The position numbers and the translations under genes were made by a program. The notes beneath the pieces are model-generated. The model worked only from the letters and a program-made list of their open reading frames with translations. It did not search any database and had not been told where the DNA came from. 21,630 bases of DNA from Flavobacterium sp. (GTDB lineage Bacteria; Bacteroidota; Bacteroidia; Flavobacteriales; Flavobacteriaceae), in the NCBI GenBank assembly GCA_027483785.1, contig JAIXTU010000214.1:1-21630 (forward strand), written 5' to 3'. Shown one piece after another: positions 15,601 to 21,630 of this stretch; the first letter of the stretch is position 1, and each line of letters opens with the position of its first letter.

Positions 15601-16899
15601 ATGGGAGTATCAAAGAACTTTTCGAATCTGCGAGCAACTGCTTTTTGGGCTAAAGATCTATTAGCAGGATCACGCGTAAAATTTCATTACAATGAAATAG
15701 AAAGCAGTTTTGCCAATAACCATCGTAATCAGGAAAGTAAACTTAAAGCACTACTCAAACACGCCGCGGAAACCACCTCATTTTATGCAAATTTTAAAGC
15801 GGCAACTTTGAGTGATTTTCCTCTGGTAAATAAACTCCAACTTCGCAACAACGCTGCCGATTTTATTTCCACCGCATTCGATCAAACCAAATTAGTAAAA
15901 CAGGTTACAAGCGGCAGTACCGGTACACCGCTAGCGATATATTCGGATGCTGAAAAAAGACTCAGGAATAATGCCGATACACTGTTTTTTGCAAATAAAG
16001 CAGGATACAAATTAGGCGAACGGCTAGTGAATCTTAAAATTTGGAGCACCGCAAATCAAAAGTCAAGCCGATTGATGAAAATGCAAAACCTCATACCCAT
16101 TGATGTATTGCGGCTCGACGACGACTTACTTGAAGCGTTTTGTAAAACATTAGTAGCAAACAAGCAGCCAACACATTTAGTGGGTTACGCCTCAGCTTTA
16201 GAGCTACTTGCTAAATACATCAACAAAAAGAACTATTCAAATAACGATCTTAGAATTGGAAGTGTAATTGGTATTTCTGAAGGAATGACCGCATTAACCA
16301 AAGATATCTTCCAAAAGCAACTAGGCATTTGTGCTTTATCCCGTTACTCAAACATCGAAAATGGTATTATTGCTCAACAACAAACCAATGGAAAGCCAGC
16401 GTTTGAAATTAACAGCGCAAGTTTTATTGTGGAAATTTTTAAGATGGATGAGGATGTTTTAGCACAACCAGGCGAATTAGGACGCATAGTTATAACGGAT
16501 TTATACAACTATGCCATGCCTTTAATTCGTTATGATACAGGCGATATCGGAGCGCTTAATCCAAATAACCACTTCGAATTAGAAACGATTGAAGGACGTA
16601 AATTGGATCTCATTTACGATGCCAAAGGGAATCTGATCTCGTCGTATATCGTTTACAAAAATATGTTTCAATACACCGAAATTTTGCAATATCAGTTCGT
16701 GCAAACGGGTGCGAAAGAGTATACTTTTAAAATAAACACAGAGCAACCATTCGGTAGAGAACAACAGTTGAGAGCCGAATTTTTGAAATATTTGGGAGAT
16801 GAAGCAAATTTTTCAATCGAATATGTAGACGAAATTCCACTCTTAGCTTCCGGAAAACGAAAAAAAATAGTAAACACTTACCACAACAAGCAATCATGA
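15601..16899 (+). CDS. PaaK/CapK-like adenylate-forming enzyme
   Basis: 432-residue member of the ANL superfamily, like phenylacetate-CoA ligase and the CapK proteins of capsule loci. Visible motifs are the phosphate-binding loop TSGSTGTPLAIY (103-114), LIRYDTGDIG (308-317, the ATP/ribose-binding YxTGD), GRKLDLI, and a C-terminal LASGKRKKIV with the usual late lysine. No signal peptide. Such proteins activate a carboxylic acid as the acyl-adenylate, then pass it to CoA or another acceptor. CapK-type relatives have no settled substrate. Directly before an ATP-grasp gene with a 4-base ATGA overlap, it may supply an activated acyl or amino-acid group to decorate a sugar. ATG at 15601 directly follows the upstream TAA. 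Confidence 0.82.
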   Translation: MGVSKNFSNLRATAFWAKDLLAGSRVKFHYNEIESSFANNHRNQESKLKALLKHAAETTSFYANFKAATLSDFPLVNKLQLRNNAADFISTAFDQTKLVKQVTSGSTGTPLAIYSDAEKRLRNNADTLFFANKAGYKLGERLVNLKIWSTANQKSSRLMKMQNLIPIDVLRLDDDLLEAFCKTLVANKQPTHLVGYASALELLAKYINKKNYSNNDLRIGSVIGISEGMTALTKDIFQKQLGICALSRYSNIENGIIAQQQTNGKPAFEINSASFIVEIFKMDEDVLAQPGELGRIVITDLYNYAMPLIRYDTGDIGALNPNNHFELETIEGRKLDLIYDAKGNLISSYIVYKNMFQYTEILQYQFVQTGAKEYTFKINTEQPFGREQQLRAEFLKYLGDEANFSIEYVDEIPLLASGKRKKIVNTYHNKQS

Positions 16900-17963
16900 A
16901 AAGAATCTTAATTACTGGAGTCGGCGGACCTACACCTAGAAGTTTTGCCATATCACTCAAGAAATACAGTAAATTCTCCGATGTTAAACTTTTTGCAACC
17001 GATGTTAATCCGCTTGCTATTGGACTTTATCAGAGAGATTTGTTTGAAAAATCTTTTGTGGTGCCCTTGGCAAAAGCATCAAACTACTGGAACGAGATTG
17101 AAAAAATCGTAAACGACAATCAGATTGATTTTGCAGTAATTTTACCTGAAGCCGAGGTAATGGAATGGTGTAAAAAGGAACGCAATTCAAAATTGCCTTG
17201 TCCGGCTTTCTTACCATCCGTAGAAATGGCGGAATTGCTCATAGATAAATCGCGAATGACGGAAGTATTAAATGACTCAGGCTTGGTTCCGAAGTCGGTT
17301 ACTTTCGACCGAAATATCTCCGATTTTTCCGAAATTTTCAATGTTTTAAAAGGGAATTTCTGGGTACGCAGTTCTAGCGGAACAAGTGGTTTAGGTTCAC
17401 TTAAAGTAGAAGACGAAGAAGCACTCCGAAACTGGATTCAGATTAATCCTAACGTGCAAACTTTCTTGGCTTCTGAGTTTTTATCCGGAAGAAATTTAGC
17501 GTGTAAACTACTTTACGAAAATGGCAAACTTTTGCGCGCTGCCTGTGCCGAACGTGTCAATTACATTATGTCAAAAGTAGCGCCTTCAGGAATTACGGGC
17601 AATACTTCATTTGGAAGGTTACTCAATGAACCTCAGTTAGTTGATGTGGCAACTAAGGCTATGGACTTGTTGTTTGAAGCTACAAAGTCGCCCAAACACG
17701 GTTTTTTTACCGTTGATTTTAAAGAAGATGTTGAAGGCAGACCTTACATTACCGAAGTTAACGTTCGACACGTAGCTTTTACGCAGTGCTTTGCAGCAGG
17801 AGGAGCTAATTTTGCTGAGGCTACTGTTAGCTTAATGACTTCAGATCAGGAATTTGATAAATCGTTCAAGATGTATGAGTTTGAGAAGGATCTGATTTTT
17901 CTCCGAGATGTAGATAATCTTCCGATAATAATGAAAGAAACCGATTTATACACTAAATCCTAA
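16896..17963 (+). CDS. ATP-grasp ligase
   Basis: 355 residues with an N-terminal Rossmann-like pre-ATP-grasp domain (ILITGVGGPTPRS at 4-16, LFATDVNPLAIG) and a central/C-terminal ATP-grasp domain. The nucleotide-binding part shows LIDKSRMTEVL (115-125), FWVRSSSGTSGLGSLKV (155-171, glycine-rich loop) and ASEFLSGRN. Metal-binding acidic residues appear in TVDFKEDVEGRPYITEVNVRH (272-292), equivalent to the D...E-x-N pattern of carbamoyl-phosphate-synthase-type enzymes. The family couples ATP hydrolysis through an acyl-phosphate to form a C-N bond (amide or peptide). It overlaps the PaaK-like gene by 4 bases and is followed 3 bases later by the MBOAT gene. It could attach an amino acid to a sugar carboxyl or amine; the substrate is unknown. 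Confidence 0.85.
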   Translation: MKRILITGVGGPTPRSFAISLKKYSKFSDVKLFATDVNPLAIGLYQRDLFEKSFVVPLAKASNYWNEIEKIVNDNQIDFAVILPEAEVMEWCKKERNSKLPCPAFLPSVEMAELLIDKSRMTEVLNDSGLVPKSVTFDRNISDFSEIFNVLKGNFWVRSSSGTSGLGSLKVEDEEALRNWIQINPNVQTFLASEFLSGRNLACKLLYENGKLLRAACAERVNYIMSKVAPSGITGNTSFGRLLNEPQLVDVATKAMDLLFEATKSPKHGFFTVDFKEDVEGRPYITEVNVRHVAFTQCFAAGGANFAEATVSLMTSDQEFDKSFKMYEFEKDLIFLRDVDNLPIIMKETDLYTKS

Positions 17964-17966
17964 ATC

Positions 17967-19403
17967 ATGCTGTTTAATTCCCTTTCCTACGCGCTGTTCT
18001 TGCCAATAGTTTTTTGGCTGTATTGGTTTGTTACCAATAAGAGCTTGAAGTGGCAAAATATCATGTTGTTGACCGCAAGTTACTTTTTTTACGGTTGCTG
18101 GGATTGGCGATTCGTGTTTTTGCTAGCTTTCAGTACCTTACTAGATTACTATTCCGGATTGGTTATCGGAAATGCAACCTCACAAACGAAGAAAAAGTTC
18201 TGGTTGATTCTGAGCGTAGGAATAAACTTGGGTTTTTTGGCTGTTTTTAAGTATTATAACTTCTTTATATCTTCTTTTGCAGAATTACTAGCAACTTTCG
18301 GCTTTAAAGCGCATTTCGCGACATTACAGGTAATCTTGCCAGTCGGTATTTCATTTTATACATTTCACGGACTTTCTTACGTTTTCGATATTTATAACAA
18401 TCGAATTAAACCTACTACAAATCTGGTAAATTACACCTTATTTGTGAGCTTTTTCCCCTTACTCGTTGCCGGACCTATCGAGCGTGCTACGCACTTGCTG
18501 CCACAAATTGAAAAGACGAGGGCTTTTAATCGAACTAAAGCAGTCGACGGCTTAAGACAAATTTTATGGGGACTGTTTAAAAAGATTGTTATTGCGGATA
18601 ACTGCGCCACGTACGCAAATATGATATTTAATAATTCAGAGGATTACAGCGGTGGCGGACTTTTTCTAGGAGCTTTGTTTTTTACTTTTCAAATATATGG
18701 TGATTTTTCAGGATATTCCGATATCGCACTTGGTTCAGCTAGATTAATGGGCTTTGAACTACTAAAGAATTTTAACTATCCGTACTTTTCCCGAGACATG
18801 GCAGAATTTTGGAGAAGGTGGCACATCTCATTGTCGTCTTGGTTCAAAGATTATGTTTACATACCACTTGGAGGAAGCGCAGGTGGAAATTGGATGCGCT
18901 GTCGAAATACCTTTATTATATTTTTGGTAAGTGGTTTTTGGCACGGTGCTAATTGGACATTTATAATATGGGGATTGCTAAACGCTCTATTCATAATGCC
19001 TTCTATTTTATTGAGATCCAATCGATCAAATATGGATATCATTGCAAAAGGTCGAATTTTTCCAGATCCTATAGACTTTGCCAAAATGTTGCTCACTTTC
19101 GTTCTCGCTGTCTTTGCTTGGATCTTTTTCCGGGCAGCGTCGGTAACTGAAGCTGTAGATTTTACCATGCGTATTTTTGATTTTGGAGCCGCAAGTAAGG
19201 CAGTAGATGCACCCATTTACTTATATTTATTGATTTCATTTTTTATGATCATTGAATGGATAGGACGGGAAAACGATTTTGCTATTCAGAAACTAGGACT
19301 TAAGTGGGCCGCCGCTCCTAGATGGCTGTTTTACTATAGCTTGTTGTTTCTAATTTACCTTTTCTTTGGGAAAGACGAACAATTTATTTACTTCCAATTT
19401 TAA
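17967..19403 (+). CDS. MBOAT O-acyltransferase (AlgI/DltB-like)
   Basis: 478-residue multispanning membrane protein of the MBOAT family, similar in length and motifs to alginate O-acetyltransferase AlgI. Features are LFNSLSYALFLPIVF at the N-terminus, ASYFFYGCWDWRF, LPVGISFYTFHGLSYVFDIY, RRWHISLSSWFKDY with H286, and the near-invariant active-site FWHGANW with H326. Members bring acetyl (or other acyl) groups across the inner membrane for transfer to a glycan in the periplasm, usually with an SGNH-type partner. That partner follows 3 bases later. Substrate is most likely the polysaccharide of this locus. Confidence 0.95.
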   Translation: MLFNSLSYALFLPIVFWLYWFVTNKSLKWQNIMLLTASYFFYGCWDWRFVFLLAFSTLLDYYSGLVIGNATSQTKKKFWLILSVGINLGFLAVFKYYNFFISSFAELLATFGFKAHFATLQVILPVGISFYTFHGLSYVFDIYNNRIKPTTNLVNYTLFVSFFPLLVAGPIERATHLLPQIEKTRAFNRTKAVDGLRQILWGLFKKIVIADNCATYANMIFNNSEDYSGGGLFLGALFFTFQIYGDFSGYSDIALGSARLMGFELLKNFNYPYFSRDMAEFWRRWHISLSSWFKDYVYIPLGGSAGGNWMRCRNTFIIFLVSGFWHGANWTFIIWGLLNALFIMPSILLRSNRSNMDIIAKGRIFPDPIDFAKMLLTFVLAVFAWIFFRAASVTEAVDFTMRIFDFGAASKAVDAPIYLYLLISFFMIIEWIGRENDFAIQKLGLKWAAAPRWLFYYSLLFLIYLFFGKDEQFIYFQF

Positions 19404-19406
19404 GAA

Positions 19407-20303
19407 ATGAAAGAGTTTATTATAAAAACAATAAAGTTTGGAATAGTCCCAGCAATCTTCTATGCCCTGTTTTGCCTATTTGCCGTACCCAAGCTACTCG
19501 AGGTTAAAATGGGTCCAAACATTAAGCAACAGCTGCAGTTTTCTTTTCAAAAGGCAAAAGAGCGCGAGTATGAACAGCTAGTACTGGGAAATTCACGCAT
19601 GTTTTGTGGCGTTAATCCAGACCTGTTTTCAACAAAGACTTTTAATTTTTCACACAACAATGATTCATATAATCAGCTGTACTATAAGCTTTTGTATGTT
19701 GAAAAACAAGGTAAAAAAGTTAATTCAGTAGTTCTTGGTGTCGATTATTTTCAATTCGGAATTTTTTCAGATACACGTAATTATGTATATGGCGATTTCT
19801 TGGGCTCCGATTATCTTAAAGATTATAAGCCAAAGAATTACAAACTCTGGTACTATATCGATTTACTTCATCCCAGCAAAATCAGAAAATTGATTTTTGA
19901 CGATAAAGAAAAACACGGTCTGAAAGAAAACGGACAATACATCCGTTTAGGAACGCCAGAAAAAGAAGGTTTTGAAAAGCGGGAATTTAAAATCGATGAA
20001 AGACAATTAAAGTATTTCAATAAGATCTTGCAATACTGCAAAGAAAAATCAATAACCGTTTACCTGGCGATGCCTCCCCTACGTGATGTTGAGTATAAGC
20101 TCTACACTAAAAATGAGCTGCAACAATTTGATCAAATTCTTCAAAAAGCAGTGGACAATAAAACGGTATTTTTCTTTGATTTTTCTCGTTCGCCCGACTT
20201 TGGTATAGATGATTTTATCGACTTCACACACCTGAATCAAACGGCAGCAGACCAATTTTCAACAGCAGTCAATGAACAGATTAATCAAACCAAAAACAGA
20301 TGA
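19407..20303 (+). CDS. Membrane-anchored SGNH-like O-acetylation partner protein
   Basis: 298 residues with one N-terminal membrane helix (about residues 11-29) and a predicted periplasmic domain. It shows the SGNH-hydrolase-type nucleophile motif LGNSRMF (60-66, Ser63), an internal VLGVDYFQF (block expected for the family), and the C-terminal catalytic dyad DFTH (272-275, Asp272 and His275). This is the arrangement of the AlgJ/AlgX/DltD-like partners of MBOAT proteins, which transfer the acyl group to the glycan. Pairing with the MBOAT directly upstream is the main functional evidence. It overlaps the CutC gene by four bases (ATGA). It could alternatively act as an esterase; no similarity to a characterised enzyme is clear from sequence alone. 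Confidence 0.8.
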   Translation: MKEFIIKTIKFGIVPAIFYALFCLFAVPKLLEVKMGPNIKQQLQFSFQKAKEREYEQLVLGNSRMFCGVNPDLFSTKTFNFSHNNDSYNQLYYKLLYVEKQGKKVNSVVLGVDYFQFGIFSDTRNYVYGDFLGSDYLKDYKPKNYKLWYYIDLLHPSKIRKLIFDDKEKHGLKENGQYIRLGTPEKEGFEKREFKIDERQLKYFNKILQYCKEKSITVYLAMPPLRDVEYKLYTKNELQQFDQILQKAVDNKTVFFFDFSRSPDFGIDDFIDFTHLNQTAADQFSTAVNEQINQTKNR

Positions 20304-20992
20304 TTTTTGAAGTTGTATTAGAGACGCTAGACGAACTAAAGGCCGTAGAATCTTATCCCGTAAAAAGAGTAGAACTTTGTGCTGCTCTTGAAGTAGGCGG
20401 ACTTACCCCCAGTTTACGGCTCGCAGAAGCAGTGGTCCAAAATTCATCGAAAGAAATTCATGTAATGCTTCGGGCACGGGCAGGCGATTTCGACTATTCC
20501 GATCGCGAAATCGATGTGATGATTAACGACTTGGAAGATTTTTCGAGGGTGGGAGCAAAGGGGGTTGTTTTTGGATTTCTTTCTGATAAAAATGTCAATA
20601 TCAATGCTTCAAGAAGACTGATCGAAAGGGCGAATTTATTCGGATTAGAAACCACTTTTCATAGAGCACTCGATGGTTGTACAGACTATCTAGTTAGTTT
20701 GGAACGTGTAATAGAATTAGGGTGTACTCGAATATTAACCTCCGGCGGTTTTGCCAATGTTAGTGAAGGAAAAGAAGCCTTGGTTAACTTGGAAAAATCA
20801 GTCGGCTCTCGTATTCAGGTTATGCCCGGAGGTGGCGTAACTCCTGAGTTAGCAAGGTATTTCTATGAAAACAACCTAAATCACCTTCATTTTAATATTA
20901 AGAAGCCTATTGAGGTTGGTAACGAAACTACTTTTGGAAACAAGTACACTATTGATGTCGAAAAACTTGCCGAAATCTGCAAATTAACATAG
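20300..20992 (+). CDS. cutC: CutC family protein (copper-homeostasis-type TIM barrel)
   Basis: 230 residues with the signature CutC pattern: FEVVLETLDELKA at the N-terminus, KRVELCAALEVGGLTPS (22-38), HVMLRARAGDFDYSD, GVVFGFLS, TTFHRALDGC, RILTSGGFAN and VMPGGGV. The barrel motifs look intact and the length is near the usual 230-250. The C-terminus beyond about residue 195 (FNIKKPIEVG onwards) is less like typical CutC. CutC proteins were named for copper tolerance in E. coli, but that role has been questioned and the biochemical function is uncertain. Its four-base ATGA overlap with the SGNH-like gene shows it is translated with the polysaccharide genes, suggesting either a passenger gene or an unknown sugar- or cofactor-related job. 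Confidence 0.9.
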   Translation: MIFEVVLETLDELKAVESYPVKRVELCAALEVGGLTPSLRLAEAVVQNSSKEIHVMLRARAGDFDYSDREIDVMINDLEDFSRVGAKGVVFGFLSDKNVNINASRRLIERANLFGLETTFHRALDGCTDYLVSLERVIELGCTRILTSGGFANVSEGKEALVNLEKSVGSRIQVMPGGGVTPELARYFYENNLNHLHFNIKKPIEVGNETTFGNKYTIDVEKLAEICKLT

Positions 20993-20995
20993 CAA

Positions 20996-21630
20996 TTGAT
21001 ACTTCTAAGCTCCATATCACTTCTTCTAATAATCGCCATTTTTGGCTTAGTCTTCCATTATAAAAAGAAGAGAAAGTCAAGCATTTTTTGTTTCGGATTT
21101 CTCGGCTTTTACTTTTTCATAGTTGCTGTATCACCCATTCCACAACTATTAATTCATAGTATCGAGAAACCTTTTTACAGCTCAGATTTAGACTTTGCCA
21201 AAGCAAAATATATTTTGGTTTTGGGAGCTGGTTATACAGACGATGCAAAGTTGAATGATTTACAAAAGTTATCTGCCTCGGGTGCGGCAAGGCTTACACA
21301 CGCCGTTCTTTTGAAAAGTAAAAACCCTCATTTAAAACTGATACTTTCTGGAAAATCAAAAAATCAGCGATATAGTGTGGCCGAAGCGATGGCAAGGGCC
21401 GCAATTAAATTTGGTGTTCCCTCAAAGGATATCATAAAGTTTCATCAAACTAAAAACACCTACGAAGAGGCCTTACAATAGAAATCTTATTTTAAAGACA
21501 AGGAGGTTATTGTTGTTAGTAGTGCAAGCCATCTTAAAAGAGCAAATGAGATTTTTACGTATCTAAAAGTTAATCATCAAGTTTATGCAGCCGATTTTTC
21601 TGTAAAGGAAAGTCCCGATTTATCGAACTA
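20996..21630 (+). pseudogene. ElyC/SanA-like DUF218 membrane protein, interrupted by in-frame TAG, 3' cut by window end
   Basis: The reading frame encodes two N-terminal membrane helices (about 4-20 and 31-47) and the start of a DUF218 domain: ILVLGAGYTDD (73-83), LILSGKSKN (115-123), a conserved E130, and the NTYEEAL segment (154-160). A TAG stop falls at 21479-21481. Immediately after it the same frame continues, without a shift, with KEVIVVSSASHLKRANEIF and then PDLSN at the window end, exactly the expected next DUF218 block. So the gene was intact and now carries a single nonsense change, unless there is a sequencing error or readthrough. The start is TTG at 20996, three bases after the cutC stop, with no ATG nearby, which also suggests decay or an unmarked start. 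ElyC proteins influence undecaprenyl-carrier and envelope metabolism. Confidence 0.75.

Noticed and set aside
18857..19216. Minus-strand open frame of 119 codons
   Set aside because: Antisense to the MBOAT gene including its active-site region; composition is a by-product of the coding strand.

Overview
This window is a one-directional (+ strand), tightly packed, AT-rich surface-polysaccharide locus (capsule, exopolysaccharide or O-antigen). The many glycosyltransferases, MBOAT/SGNH pair, EpsG-like polymerase, divergent polysaccharide (de)acetylase-like proteins, lack of obvious Shine-Dalgarno sequences and overlapping ATGA junctions suggest a Bacteroidota member, probably Flavobacteriia. That assignment is inference; there is no rRNA or marker gene here. 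I see no tRNA, rRNA, CRISPR array, insertion sequence or believable minus-strand gene. No stretch longer than 300 bases lacks a gene.

Region A (1-5626) looks like a nonulosonic (sialic-acid-like) module. It holds the end of a hexapeptide-repeat acetyltransferase, an SpsF-like cytidylyltransferase, a sialyltransferase-like protein with DG and HP motifs, a NeuB-family synthase, an EpsG-like polymerase, and an unusual fusion of a GT2 glycosyltransferase with a degenerate NeuA-like cytidylyltransferase domain.

Region B (5629-8622) has an AsnB-type amidotransferase, a divergent deacetylase-like protein and a terminator-like hairpin.

Region C (8671-13747) starts with a 102-codon remnant of a nucleotide-sugar 4-epimerase, followed by two GT4 glycosyltransferases, a polysaccharide pyruvyltransferase-family protein and a third GT4 enzyme. 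It ends in a 151-base gap containing a second hairpin.

Region D (13899-21630) opens with a second copy of the deacetylase-like family, overlapping a PglC/WcaJ-type phosphoglycosyl transferase that probably starts repeat-unit assembly on undecaprenyl phosphate. Next come a PaaK/CapK-like adenylate-forming enzyme and an ATP-grasp ligase, an MBOAT plus SGNH-like pair for periplasmic O-acylation, a CutC-family TIM barrel, and an ElyC/SanA-like (DUF218) membrane protein broken by an in-frame TAG and cut by the window end.

Put together: a lipid-linked repeat unit is started by the phosphoglycosyl transferase and extended by up to five glycosyltransferases. It may be modified by deacetylation, amidation, ligase chemistry, pyruvylation and O-acylation, and it is polymerised by the EpsG-like protein. 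No flippase, Wza/Wzc-type exporter or chain-length regulator is present, so these must lie elsewhere. The most unusual items are the paired deacetylase-like proteins with co-linear motifs, the GT2-cytidylyltransferase fusion, and the CutC gene embedded in the operon.
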